Positions 15,907-25,615 of a stretch of DNA of 64,000 nt are shown here, in pieces; positions within the stretch are counted from its first letter, which is position 1, and each line of letters starts with the position of its first letter. The position numbers were made by a program, and so were the translations under genes. This stretch comes from Fictibacillus nanhaiensis. Lineage in GTDB: Bacteria > Bacillota > Bacilli > Bacillales > Fictibacillaceae. The notes below the pieces were generated by a model. It saw only the letters and a list, made by a program, of their open reading frames with translations. It was not told the DNA's origin and searched no databases. Location: positions 124,001-188,000 of the forward strand of contig NZ_JAMBOD010000002.1 of NCBI RefSeq assembly GCF_023715445.1, given 5' to 3'.

Positions 15907-17697
15907 TTATTTCTTGTATTCAACGACAAGCATATTCCAATATTTTAATGCTGGAATGGTTACAGTCATTTTACCATCTTTTTGCTTAAAATCTAGGGAA
16001 ACCGGGGAACCCAAATAATGGTCAGGAGAAGCGATCCATACGTTCTCCACCTTTTTATTTGCACCGATCTCTAACTCTATGTCTTTTATTTCTTTCGGCT
16101 CCGTCTGCATACCCTCATTATCTCTCCACTCCATCGTAGATGCGTCTGTAAAATTAATAAGGTGAACGATATCCTGATTCCCTTTTTCATAGGATGAGTA
16201 GTATATCTCACCTTGATTAAATTCAGGAGAAACTTTGACTTTTTTCTGGGCCGCATTCACTTCGAGAGATCTTGGTTTAACACCGTCACGAAGGTAGTTC
16301 TGGTAACCTGTTAAAAAGTCTTAATACGAGATTAATTGACTCCCAAGCTGATCCGTTATCTCCAGGTTCTTATGAGGAAAGTATTCTTTGGAAAGCATGT
16401 TTTCCCCGAGCTCTAAATGAGAACCGCCTGAAGAAAAGATCACCGCATTTGTTAATAGAACGGCCGGTGTATTGAATTCGCCCGTACTGTCTGACAGATC
16501 ATAATTCATGTAGGCAGCAAGGACCGTATTTTTTTGAAAACCGCTGTAATTATTGTTCTGCTCAATAATCTGCTTTAAATGACTAAAGTGATTGTAAGGC
16601 TCCCATATTTCGGTATAAAGAAAGTCAACCGGTGCTTCTTGAGCGATATTGATTTGCGCATACTGATTCACGGCGTTCATGACCAGAGGGACGTTCAACG
16701 CTTCTTTTGCCGCTTTTAAGAAGTCGATGTATGTCTTGTCAAGCGCTACGATATTTCCTTCATAATCCCAACGCATTCCCCGGTCACCGAGCTGGTCCAC
16801 ATGCCAGCCGTCAAATGGGAGCTTGCTGAATGCTTCTATTTCCTTTTTAAGTAAAAAGGATTGCCACTCTTTATTGGACGGATCAAGGAGCATAATATCA
16901 CTCGCCCATGAATCGGGCAGCGGGTGAGAATCCTGTGTCTCATGAGCAGAGTCTTGAAACAGCCCCCACTCCCGCTTTACACCCTCTTTTTCTGATTCCT
17001 CATACGCACCGAACAATAAGTTATAATTCATAGCCATCATGTTGAGTTTATGGGACAAGTCTATATATTGCTTCACGGTTTGGTAAGAAACAGGTCTGTT
17101 CGCGATATCTGGCCATTCCTTCTCTAGTGGGCTGCCTTCCGGCGGAATCGGCTGATTATGTTTATACTGCCAATCGTAAAATTGAACACCATTGATATGA
17201 TAGCGATTTAAACGTTTCATCACCTTTTGCTGCTCAGCTGCTTCCATCTGACCAAAATCGGCTAAATAACCGTAACGCGGGAACTTTGACCAATCCTCTG
17301 ATACATCCACTGCAATGTTCAAATGGTCAACATACTCTTTTTCTTTCTTTAAAAGGACTTCTACCAAATATCCTTTTTCATTATCTTTCGGTGTTTTCCA
17401 CTCCCAAATAAATGTTTCGTCTTGCTTTATTACTTTTTCCTCTTCTTTTACCGTTTCGTCACCATGACGATAACGAATGACGAGGGACTCTCCGTTCATT
17501 TTTTGTTTTAAGTTTAATGTAAAGTGAACCGTGTCACCTGGATTATACCGGGCTTTATCGGTTTCGACCGAATCCAGATAATCGGTCTTCTCTTCTTTTT
17601 CATCGATCTCTACGACAGTGCTTTTGGATGAGCATGCCGCAAGCAAAAGACACATGCAAACAAACATCGGTAGAATGATTGATGAATTTTTTCTCAT
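15907..17697 (-). pseudogene. GH66 dextranase/cycloisomaltooligosaccharide glucanotransferase, one in-frame stop
   Basis: This is a lipoprotein (lipobox 'LLAACS') of glycoside hydrolase family 66, acting on alpha-1,6-glucans. Asp301 in 'GWHVDQLGD' fits the nucleophile and Glu363 in 'YTEIWEP' the acid/base. A TAA at 16321-16323 ends the first part after 458 residues. The same frame continues for about 137 residues ('DFLTGYQNYLRDG' and onward), as expected for the C-terminal part of the family, so a single base change appears to have split the gene. It could also be a sequencing error. A GTG at 16260 could restart the tail but has no obvious role. The start overlaps the permease stop (ATGA). 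Confidence 0.88.
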
Positions 17698-18536
17698 CCT
17701 TTCATACTTCCTTCACTTAACCCGCTCTTCACAAAATGTTTTTGGAAGATGATATAGATCAAGACAACCGGCAGAAGTGCGATGATAGACGCCGCGAAGA
17801 TCCATGCCCAGTTGCTGGCGTGCTGCCCTTGAAACATCATGAGTGCGATCGGCAGTGTACGGAGTGCTTCATCTTTTATAATGGTAAGTGCCACAAAGTA
17901 CTCATCCCATGTTCCTGAGAACGAGAAGATCGCCATTGTTCCTAATGCCGGTTTTGATAATGGCAAGTAGATATTCCAGAAAATACGCCAGTCCCCACCG
18001 CCATCGATCCGGATGGAATCTTCGAGCTCCTTCGGAATCGTTTCAAAAAAGCCCCGAAGAAAGAATGTGGATCCGACTACTCCGCCGCCGATGTAGAGAA
18101 GCCATAATCCTGCGTACGTATTTACGAGTCCAAGATTACTGATAACCGTAAATTGAGGAACGATTGCAAGCACAACGGGAATCATCATCGTAAAAAGGAA
18201 CATGCGAAACAGAAATTCTTTAAACGGAAAATGAAAACGTGCGAACGCATATGCGGTCAACGCACCTAAAAACAAGCTGCCGATCATCGAAACTCCCGCG
18301 ATCAATAAGCTGTTTAAAAAATAACGGAAAAAGTTATTCCTGTTCCAAACCGTTTCATAGTTATCCAGATTCGGTGTGACGGAGAAAACCTCGCTCGGCC
18401 GGGGCAGCGTATACGCATTGTCTACGAACGTCGTTAAAAGCATATAGATAAACGGAACAATAAATATGGCTGCACCTGCTATCAGTACGGCATATACGAC
18501 AAACTTCCAAAACAAACTCGTTTTTGTTGTATACAC
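17694..18536 (-). CDS. Sugar ABC transporter permease (MalG type)
   Basis: This 280-residue inner-membrane permease has about six helices and the EAA loop 'ELEDSIRIDGGGDWRIFWNIYLPLS' region typical of the carbohydrate uptake transporter-1 family. It is the partner of the permease upstream. The start has AAAGGAGGAC before it, and the stop overlaps the GH66 start. No ATPase gene is present in the locus. Such importers in Bacillaceae often share an MsmX-like ATPase encoded elsewhere, which is an inference here. Confidence 0.94.
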   Translation of the reverse strand: MYTTKTSLFWKFVVYAVLIAGAAIFIVPFIYMLLTTFVDNAYTLPRPSEVFSVTPNLDNYETVWNRNNFFRYFLNSLLIAGVSMIGSLFLGALTAYAFARFHFPFKEFLFRMFLFTMMIPVVLAIVPQFTVISNLGLVNTYAGLWLLYIGGGVVGSTFFLRGFFETIPKELEDSIRIDGGGDWRIFWNIYLPLSKPALGTMAIFSFSGTWDEYFVALTIIKDEALRTLPIALMMFQGQHASNWAWIFAASIIALLPVVLIYIIFQKHFVKSGLSEGSMKG

Positions 18537-18564
18537 GCTTGTCCTCCTTTCTAAAGAAAACTTG

Positions 18565-18592
18565 GGCTGACGCCAAGCTTTTTAAGTCAGCC
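18565..18592 (-). other. Intercistronic hairpin between the two permease genes
   Basis: GGCTGAC and GTCAGCC flank a 14-nt loop in the 151-bp gap between the permeases. There is no T run, so it is more likely an RNA-stability or attenuation element than a strong terminator. It may lower expression of the downstream genes relative to the binding protein. Confidence 0.6.
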
Positions 18593-18687
18593 TTAGTTGC
18601 GCTTATACTTCACACTTAAACTTGTAACTGCGTCGATTATCAACATGTATACAAGTTATAATTTCTGAAAGTGTAAAAAAGACAAAA

Positions 18688-19665
18688 TTAAAAGTATCTC
18701 TGGTTTCCTATCTTCTTTTGCTGTGTCCATGTTATGAAAAAGATCGTAAGTCCCATCATGACACCTAGTGCAGAAGAATAGCCAAAATTAAAATTGTTGA
18801 ACGCTTCCTTATAGATCATGCTTTGTAAAACTTCGGTCTGGCCGATCGGGCCGCCATTCGTAATAAAGTACACTTGCGGGAAAATATTAAATGCGCCGAT
18901 CACCAGGTTTATCAATACAAAGATCGTCACCGGACCTAACAATGGAATCGTAACATTCCGGAACAGGCGCAGTCCGTTTGCGCCGTCAATGCTTGCTGCT
19001 TCATACAGCTCTTTTGGAATTCCCTGCAGTGCTGCTAAATAGATAACAACCGTCCATCCGACTGTTTTCCAAATGTGAAATGTCCAGATTACAAACATGG
19101 CTGTCCATTGATTTTGCAGCCAGCTGATTGGTTCATCGATGATTCCAAGCTTCGTATGCAGCAAAAAGTTAATAAGGCCATTCTCTCCGTCAGCAAACAA
19201 ATAGCGGAATAAAAAGGCAACCACGATCCAGGATGTGATGATGGGCAAATAATAAAGCGTCCTGAATGTAATTTTGTATTTTATAAAATGCATGTTGATC
19301 AAAACAGCAAATACCAGACCTAAAAACCAGTTGATCGGCACGGTAACCACTGTGTTTAAAAGTGTATTTCTGACCGCGTATTTGAATTGTTCATCACGAA
19401 ACGCTTCTTTATAATTTTCAAGACCTACAAATGGACTCTCTGCCCCTGGAATGATGCTGTAGTCTTGAAAGCTCATAATAACCCCTTTAATTAAGGGATA
19501 AATAACAAAGACTACCGCTCCAATCAAACCAATCATGATAAAGGGGAACACTTCTCCCCATTGTTTGATTCCTTTTGTAATGGCGCTCTTCTTTCCTTCT
19601 GGTTTGGGATTTGGCTGCTGATTGTATTTTGGCGCATTGTTTAATGCTGGTTTTACAGATGCCAT
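18688..19665 (-). CDS. Sugar ABC transporter permease (MalF type)
   Basis: This 325-residue permease has a cytoplasmic N-terminal tail, about six helices and the EAA motif 'ELYEAASIDGANGLRLFRN'. It belongs to the carbohydrate uptake family and would form the channel with the second permease. The start is set at ATG 19665 because GGGGGGAG precedes it closely; longer in-frame readings lack a ribosome-binding site. It lies 71 nt after the binding-protein gene. Confidence 0.94.
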   Translation of the reverse strand: MASVKPALNNAPKYNQQPNPKPEGKKSAITKGIKQWGEVFPFIMIGLIGAVVFVIYPLIKGVIMSFQDYSIIPGAESPFVGLENYKEAFRDEQFKYAVRNTLLNTVVTVPINWFLGLVFAVLINMHFIKYKITFRTLYYLPIITSWIVVAFLFRYLFADGENGLINFLLHTKLGIIDEPISWLQNQWTAMFVIWTFHIWKTVGWTVVIYLAALQGIPKELYEAASIDGANGLRLFRNVTIPLLGPVTIFVLINLVIGAFNIFPQVYFITNGGPIGQTEVLQSMIYKEAFNNFNFGYSSALGVMMGLTIFFITWTQQKKIGNQRYF

Positions 19666-19736
19666 CTTTCTCCCCCCTTGCGATCTGATAGTGGAACAAA
19701 TGCACTCCACTCAATGTGAAGTGCATCTGCTTTTTC

Positions 19737-21014
19737 CTATTTCTTAAGGATGGCTTCTCCTTGTTTAGCAGCATCATCCAGCGCTTCTTTTGCTGACATC
19801 TTGCCGCGGAGTGCTTTTTCAATGTTCAAGTTAAACACTTGTTCAAATTCAGACCATTGCGGAATTGGTGTCCTTGGTAATGCGGTTTCCAATTGATCGA
19901 CATACTCCTTTACAAAAGGAACCTTTAAAAACTCAGGATCTTTTGCCGCGTTCATGTTTGTTGGGATCAGGCCTGTTTCGGACATCAATTTCTGAGGTTC
20001 TTCTGTCAGCATCCATTGTGCAAATGTCCAAGCTTCTTCTGGATGCTTTGAGTTTGCGAAGATGACGAGATCCTCTCCACCGATTACAGAACGGCTGCCA
20101 CCCGGCCCTTCAGGTATCAGACTGCGAACGGTATACTCCAGCGGGTCTTCTTTTTTCTTCTCTTCATTCATCAAGACACTGTAGAACCAGGGTCCGTCAT
20201 CAAGCATCATATATTCATGCTTCTTGATTCCATCCCAGGCACCTGGCTCACCGCCAAGGATGGTTGGGCTTAAGATTTTGTCTTTGTTCCACTGGATAAG
20301 CTGTTCTAATGCTTTTACGCTTTCAGGACTGTTTACAAAACCATCAATCTTTGTGTAATCCTCGTTGGTTAATTTTCCGCCTAAGCTCCAGAAATATGGA
20401 AGCACACCCCAAGCATTGGCTCCCCCGATCGTGATTCCGCCTTTAGCTCCAGCATCCTTTGCTTTTTTAGCTGCCGCCGCAAGCTCTTCCATCGTTTTTG
20501 GAACTTCTGTTACACCAGCTTTGTCTAATACTTTCTTGTCATAGATTGCTATTTTTGTGTTCGTATTCACTGGAACACCGTAGTATTTTCCATCAAAAAT
20601 ATTTGTAGCCATTGGACCTTCAAATACAGACGATTTTACATTATCGAAACCATCTAAGCTGCTGACTTCTTTTAAAGCACCCATTTTTGCAAACTCTGGC
20701 ACCCAGATGATGTCCATACGCATGAGGTCTGGAGCTGCGTTTCCGGAGACACCAGCGATAACTTGCTGCTTTAGTCCTTCATAAGGCATACGTGTTAGTT
20801 TTAGCTTAATATGAGGATGTTCTTTTTCAAACATCGGTTTAATCTTTTCTTTTAATACTTTTTCTTCTTGATCACTGTAAGTATGCCAATATTCTATCGT
20901 CACTTTTCCATCTGAGCTCTTTTCCGATGAATGATCAGAGGATGAGCAAGCGCTTACAAAAAACAAAGCAATAATAGACAGGATCCCTAACACTTTAGAA
21001 AAAGGTGTTTTCAT
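19737..21014 (-). CDS. Extracellular sugar-binding lipoprotein (family 1)
   Basis: This 425-residue binding protein has signal peptide and lipobox 'FVSACS'. It is the receptor of the ABC importer encoded downstream. The fold is typical of oligosaccharide binders ('YWHTYSDQEEKVL', 'IWVPEFAKMGAL'). With the GH66 enzyme and YesM/YesN system it suggests uptake of isomalto-oligosaccharides. It is the first gene of the operon, behind a predicted promoter and a perfect cre site, with AAAGGGGG before the ATG. Confidence 0.94.
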   Translation of the reverse strand: MKTPFSKVLGILSIIALFFVSACSSSDHSSEKSSDGKVTIEYWHTYSDQEEKVLKEKIKPMFEKEHPHIKLKLTRMPYEGLKQQVIAGVSGNAAPDLMRMDIIWVPEFAKMGALKEVSSLDGFDNVKSSVFEGPMATNIFDGKYYGVPVNTNTKIAIYDKKVLDKAGVTEVPKTMEELAAAAKKAKDAGAKGGITIGGANAWGVLPYFWSLGGKLTNEDYTKIDGFVNSPESVKALEQLIQWNKDKILSPTILGGEPGAWDGIKKHEYMMLDDGPWFYSVLMNEEKKKEDPLEYTVRSLIPEGPGGSRSVIGGEDLVIFANSKHPEEAWTFAQWMLTEEPQKLMSETGLIPTNMNAAKDPEFLKVPFVKEYVDQLETALPRTPIPQWSEFEQVFNLNIEKALRGKMSAKEALDDAAKQGEAILKK

Positions 21015-21069
21015 TTTTAAATCCCCCTTTGGTGGTGTTATTTCTATTATTAAAAATTGTCTGAATATT

Positions 21070-21112
21070 TGTAACCGCTTCCATTATCAGAATGGTGTAT
21101 TATCTTCCACAA
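21070..21112 (-). promoter_or_regulatory. Sugar importer promoter with perfect cre
   Basis: On the minus strand TTGTGG (21107-21112) and GATAAT (21083-21088) are 18 bp apart. TGTAACCGCTTCCA (21070-21083), whose complement TGGAAGCGGTTACA fits the CcpA consensus fully, begins right at the -10. CcpA would block initiation here. Confidence 0.65.
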
Positions 21113-21145
21113 AGGGGCAAGCTGTTTTTTGTTTTAAATAAAAAA

Positions 21146-21187
21146 GGTGTACTAAATCTCTTTTGACAGAGAGATAATACACCTTAT
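21146..21187 (-). terminator. Terminator after the Gfo/Idh/MocA pair
   Basis: On the minus strand AAGGTGTA..TCTCT pairs with AGAGA..TACACCTT and is followed by TTTTTT. It separates the dehydrogenase pair from the importer operon. Confidence 0.85.
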
Positions 21188-21188
21188 A

Positions 21189-22244
21189 CTAGACCTGCTT
21201 TTTACTTTGATTCGAAGCCTGCTTAATAATCTGCTCCATTATAAGCTGAACTTGATGTCCATCGTTGAAATCGGGTTGCTGAATCGATGAATCTTGACTA
21301 TATATCCGGTCTATCCACTTCCATATTTCATTTTCTGGCGTTAACCGCCACGGACGGAAATTCCATTCTCCGCTTTCTTCTGATTCTTTCCACTTAAAGA
21401 TTTCGTTTCTTTCGTTCTGAACTGAAAGCTGAATACCAAACTCTGTTGACAGCATTTCCATTTTTCCTTTGTCACCATAAAGATTGATCTTAATGGTTTG
21501 TCCCATGCCTCCTTGATAACGTACCCAGCTTGTCTGAAAGTTTGCGAATGCGTCATTAGGCAGTCTCGCTGTAAAGAACACCGAATCGGGCGCATTCTTT
21601 TTTTCATTTGTATCTCGTATTAATGTCTGAGTGGAGGCTGACAGGGGTTGAATGGGTCCATCGAAAAGATAATGTGCCAAATCTATTAGATGGGAACCAA
21701 GATCAGCCAATACACCGCCTTCTCCACCGAGCTCGACATCTCCTCTCCAGCCTGGAGAGGAGAGAATTCCATAATCCCCTGTATATTCAAAATCTGCTTC
21801 AAGAACGTTTCCGATCCTATTTTTTAATAGCTCGCTCTTCATCTGTTTGATAGCAGGATTTTCCCGATAAGTAAAATTCACTGCATGAATAATAGACGTG
21901 CCTTGAACAGCCTCTGTAATTTTAACAGATTCCTCCGTATTAAGGGCTAGAGGCTTTTCACAAATAATATGCAAACCGCTTTTTGCTGCCGTTAAAACCA
22001 TGGGAGCATGTGTAATATTGGGTGTTATAATACACACCCCGTCTAGATTCTCGTTATCTATCATTTGTACGTAAGAAGTATAACTTTTTGCAATGCCGTA
22101 TTTTTTAGCCATCAAACGAGCGTTGTTTCCATTCTCACTGCAGATGGCGGTCAACTCAGCTTGAGGATGCATGTTAAGGACGGGTAAATACCATAGATCC
22201 GCAAACCAGCTGGCTCCGATTACACCTATTTTAATCGGTTTCAT
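21189..22244 (-). CDS. Gfo/Idh/MocA-family oxidoreductase
   Basis: This 351-residue protein has an N-terminal Rossmann fold ('IGVIGASWFADLWYLPVL') and the 'EKPLA' motif ('IICEKPLALNTEES') whose lysine is catalytic in the family. It is a probable NAD(P)-dependent sugar or inositol-type dehydrogenase of unknown substrate. Its start overlaps the stop of the upstream homologue (ATGA), so the two are translationally coupled and may form a heteromer or act in sequence. Confidence 0.9.
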   Translation of the reverse strand: MKPIKIGVIGASWFADLWYLPVLNMHPQAELTAICSENGNNARLMAKKYGIAKSYTSYVQMIDNENLDGVCIITPNITHAPMVLTAAKSGLHIICEKPLALNTEESVKITEAVQGTSIIHAVNFTYRENPAIKQMKSELLKNRIGNVLEADFEYTGDYGILSSPGWRGDVELGGEGGVLADLGSHLIDLAHYLFDGPIQPLSASTQTLIRDTNEKKNAPDSVFFTARLPNDAFANFQTSWVRYQGGMGQTIKINLYGDKGKMEMLSTEFGIQLSVQNERNEIFKWKESEESGEWNFRPWRLTPENEIWKWIDRIYSQDSSIQQPDFNDGHQVQLIMEQIIKQASNQSKKQV

Positions 22245-23305
22245 TTTATCACCTCATGCTCAGAGGTGATTCTCGTGTTTTCAAGAATTTGATGAAGTAC
22301 CTTTTGATTTTCATAGCCATCATAAAAGGTTGGACAATCCTCTGGTGTAAGACCGTTAATCAAATCTATGAAATCTTCGAGCTGATTTCTTTTATAGGTG
22401 ACAGGCACTTCTAAACTTGTTTTATCTCTTGTTTTCTGTTCGTGATTGAACCGGATCAAATGTATATCGTCAGGTCGCTCACAAGAAAGCTCCATCGTCC
22501 CTTCATCTCCAAAAAGAGTAACCTCTAGTGCGTTCGAAAAACCTACTGCATTCCTTGTTGTCATGAACTGGCCAACAATTTCATGATCAAGCACCGCGAT
22601 AAACGCTGAATAATCATCAACATCTACTTCTTCAATCTGTTTGTTTGCGTCTAGTGATGCTCTTTCTTTTACAAAAGTCGTATTTAAACTCTTAATCTGC
22701 TGAAATTCTCCAGCAAAAAAACGAGCCGCATCGATCATGTGCGAACCAAGATCCCCAAGTGCGCCAGAACCGGAAAGCGCTTTCTTAAAACGCCAGGTTA
22801 AAGGAATTTGAACAGCGGGGATGCCCCAATCCTGTAGATAACGGATAGAGATATGCCGCAGCTTGCCGATCTTGTTCTGCTGAAGTAAATCTTTCGCATA
22901 GCGGAACGAAGCAACATAACGGTAAGAAAACCCAACCATGCATGGAATAGGCTGTTTTTCGTATTGCTTTTTAAGTTCTATAGCCTCTTCAAAGTTTAAT
23001 GTAAATGGTTTCTCTGTCATAAGCGGTTTTTGATGCTGTATACAATTACTGATTATTTCAGCGTGTAGATAGTTAGGTACGATTGAAATGACAGCATCTA
23101 CCTCTGAATCTTTGATCAGTTCCTCATAATCTTCATATCTCTTATTCTGAGGAATATCCAGCTTGTCTCCAATCACCTGAAGCTGCTCTTTATTCACATC
23201 TGATATAGCGCCCACCGAAACATTTTTTAATTGAGATAAAAGATAGATATGATGATTTGCCATGCCTCCTAAACCAATTAAGCCGATTGAAATATGATTT
23301 GTCAT
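22241..23305 (-). CDS. Gfo/Idh/MocA-family oxidoreductase
   Basis: This 354-residue homologue of the downstream gene has 'IGLIGLGGMANHHIYLL' for cofactor binding and 'MTEKPFTLNFEEA' for the catalytic lysine. The start is set at ATG 23305 because AAGGAGG lies 10 nt upstream; an ATG three codons earlier would be only 1 nt from that site. Substrate unknown. Being next to the sugar importer suggests carbohydrate oxidation or epimerisation. The upstream 23306-23422 gap shows no convincing promoter to me. Confidence 0.9.
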   Translation of the reverse strand: MTNHISIGLIGLGGMANHHIYLLSQLKNVSVGAISDVNKEQLQVIGDKLDIPQNKRYEDYEELIKDSEVDAVISIVPNYLHAEIISNCIQHQKPLMTEKPFTLNFEEAIELKKQYEKQPIPCMVGFSYRYVASFRYAKDLLQQNKIGKLRHISIRYLQDWGIPAVQIPLTWRFKKALSGSGALGDLGSHMIDAARFFAGEFQQIKSLNTTFVKERASLDANKQIEEVDVDDYSAFIAVLDHEIVGQFMTTRNAVGFSNALEVTLFGDEGTMELSCERPDDIHLIRFNHEQKTRDKTSLEVPVTYKRNQLEDFIDLINGLTPEDCPTFYDGYENQKVLHQILENTRITSEHEVIK

Positions 23306-23422
23306 CTTCTTCATTCCTCCTTGTTTCGTTACACCCTCTATACAAGAAAAACTGAAAAATACCTTCTTATTTCTTCAACTTCGGAAATTATTACACGATT
23401 ATTAGAAAATAATACGATAAGA

Positions 23423-23899
23423 TTATATATCTAAATGCAGCACATATTGAGGTCCAACCGGTCCGTGTTTGATCTGACCACGGTCTTGAAAACCTGCCTT
23501 TTCATATAATTGTTTGGCAGGTTCGTTTTTAAAGTTAACCGCTAAGACAAGCTCGTTGATTTCAGGAAAGTGCTTTGAAACAAAGGAAGAAACCTGCATC
23601 ATCGCGGCCTTAGCGTACCCTTTTCCCTGCTCGGTGTGATTGATAGACAGCGCACGGATTACCATAGCATTCGTGTTAGCTGTAAAATCTCGAATGTTCT
23701 CCCCTTTATGCAGAACGAAAAACCCGACTGTTTTTCCGTCTGCCTTAATCACGATCGGGTAGCGTTCTTCATCTTGCTTGCACAGTTCTAAAGCCTGTGA
23801 CGGCAGCTGGGTGAATTTTTCCTGGTTCTCCGGCAAATAAAATGTGAGCAGCCCATCTTTATGTTTTTCTTCATAAAAAGATAAAAAAGTGTTCTCCAT
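23423..23899 (-). CDS. GNAT-family N-acetyltransferase
   Basis: This 158-residue protein has the acetyl-CoA-binding motif A region 'INHTEQGKGYAKAAM' and a C-terminal 'NEPAKQLYEKAGF' motif typical of GNAT enzymes. Substrate unknown. It starts at ATG 23899 behind GGAGTTATGAGAG and sits 21 nt from the broken GDSL gene upstream, in the same direction. Confidence 0.9.
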   Translation of the reverse strand: MENTFLSFYEEKHKDGLLTFYLPENQEKFTQLPSQALELCKQDEERYPIVIKADGKTVGFFVLHKGENIRDFTANTNAMVIRALSINHTEQGKGYAKAAMMQVSSFVSKHFPEINELVLAVNFKNEPAKQLYEKAGFQDRGQIKHGPVGPQYVLHLDI

Positions 23900-23920
23900 C
23901 TCTCATAACTCCAATTTTTA

Positions 23921-24434
23921 TTATTTTGGTAAGATTTCTTTCGCTTCCTTCAGCCAAGCTTGTGCCATGAGTTCATTGCCTTTTCTTTTCATATGTACGC
24001 CGTCTGTTGTTAATGCAATCTCAGGGTGTTCTTTTAGATGTTTAACAAAAACGTCATGAGTGGGTACGAGTACAGCATTAAATTCCACTGCTAATTTCCG
24101 TACTGCTTCAACATAAGAAACGAGCTTTTGGTTCCCTTCAGATTCCGGGTTTTCCTCTATAATGGTTGGTTCCATAAGTACGAATCTTGTAGAACGACTA
24201 AGCTGCGACAATAAATCACGGTACACTTCCTCAAACTTTTGAACATCTACTTGATTGAGGTCTGGGCTATCGAGCTGCCTCCAAACATCGTTGATTCCGA
24301 TCGAAACCGAAACAACTTCAGGCTCTAGATTTATAACATCCCGCTCCCATCTGAAAGCTAGGTCTGTTACTCCTTTCGGGATCTGTATTTTTGCCAGCGG
24401 CTGTAATGCTGTCGCCTATAAAAATGATTTTCAT
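23921..24434 (-). pseudogene. SGNH/GDSL hydrolase with internal deletion and frameshift
   Basis: A GDSL-esterase gene begins at ATG 24434 (good GGAGGGGG site) with 'MKIIFIGDSITAAGKNTDPE', which includes the catalytic Ser. Directly after this the reading frame changes: the next frame gives 'GVTDLAFRWERDVINLEPE' and continues to 'TTDGVHMKRKGN', which carries the catalytic Asp/His. Intact family members have several dozen residues between these segments. The gene has therefore lost an internal piece and its frame. A shorter GTG start at 24226 would give a protein without the active-site serine. Confidence 0.82.
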
Positions 24435-24558
24435 GATTGTTTCCCCCTCCGTTTTCTTTCTTTGATTTTACCATGCACGAGAAAAAAGGATGAATTAAAG
24501 GATTTTAAACAGTTCTTTGGAATTAGTATGTAAAATCCTTTTTTACAGGAGGAAGAGC

Positions 24559-25590
24559 ATGATTGAAACTGCTGTTAATCGCCCGGTGGCACTAGGTCAG
24601 ACGGAAAAGATGCCGTCCTATCGTATGGATTTGCGCCATTACAATTCAAAGGAATATGAGAAGTTTGTAAAAGTGAATACGGTGAGTGACTGGTCTACTG
24701 TTTCTTGGAAAGACATCGGCAAGCCGTATGAAGTGACTTCATTTTCAAAAGAGAAGTTGGAATGGGAAAAGCAGCATGGTGAAGCCCTTCCTGTTCATAC
24801 GTCATGGACGATGTTTAACCAGTCCTTTCACGAGTGGTTTTCGAAGGACGTACCCGCTGAAATCCATGAAAAGAAAGGTGCCTTTTTTCATAGCTTAAAA
24901 AGCTTTAAGCCTTCAGAAGTTAAAGTAGCTCTCGGTGATTATTTGCGGATTCATCTATGGAATTACGTTCATCGGATTCAGGACGGCATTTGGGATCCGC
25001 GCGGAAAACGAGCGTTGTTTGAAGGTCTGGATGTTCAAAAACCTCGCATTCTTTTTCTTGGTGCAGCTGAGGGTTATGAGGCGATGCAGCTATCCGCGAT
25101 GTATCCTGGCGGTGAAGTAGTGATGGTCGATTATGACGCGTTCTGCCGGGATGCGAGATTTGCAGAGTTCCCTGAATCCTATCCTTTTCTAGGGAGTAAC
25201 CCTAGCACTGGCGGAGACAAAGTCTATTTTAAAGATGATTTTAATATTTCGTATGTGGTGGACGACATTCGCAATCTTGCCTTTGGAGCGGAGTTCGATA
25301 TCGTGCTGAGTGTCGGTTTACTTGAACATTTCCCCGATTCTATGAAGGCTGAGATCGTGGAGTGGCACCGGAAATTCTTAAAGCCTGGCGGATATATTGT
25401 TATGACAACACCACGGGCTCAGCTTCGCTCTAAGCTGTACTACGAGATCATGGCTGATGTGATGAACCATACGTACCGGGAGCTCATGACGTTAGAGCAG
25501 ATGGGGCTTTATCTGTATGAAAACGGACTTGATATTTTGAAGCATGGCTATATTAAAGTGCACAATGGGATTGTGGCGAAGGCTAAGTAA
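24559..25590 (+). CDS. Class I SAM-dependent methyltransferase
   Basis: This 343-residue protein has a Rossmann methyltransferase core in its second half: motif I 'ILFLGAAEGYEAM', acidic strand end 'VVMVDYD', 'VLSVGLLEHFPD' and 'LKPGGYIVMTTP'. The N-terminal 150 residues are a separate domain I do not recognise. The start at ATG 24559 has AGGAGGAAGAG upstream. It is followed by a nucleotidyltransferase-like gene 25 nt later, so the two probably form an operon. Target unknown. Confidence 0.85.
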   Translation: MIETAVNRPVALGQTEKMPSYRMDLRHYNSKEYEKFVKVNTVSDWSTVSWKDIGKPYEVTSFSKEKLEWEKQHGEALPVHTSWTMFNQSFHEWFSKDVPAEIHEKKGAFFHSLKSFKPSEVKVALGDYLRIHLWNYVHRIQDGIWDPRGKRALFEGLDVQKPRILFLGAAEGYEAMQLSAMYPGGEVVMVDYDAFCRDARFAEFPESYPFLGSNPSTGGDKVYFKDDFNISYVVDDIRNLAFGAEFDIVLSVGLLEHFPDSMKAEIVEWHRKFLKPGGYIVMTTPRAQLRSKLYYEIMADVMNHTYRELMTLEQMGLYLYENGLDILKHGYIKVHNGIVAKAK

Positions 25591-25615
25591 AGTAATTAAG
25601 TGAAGGGTGGCCGTT

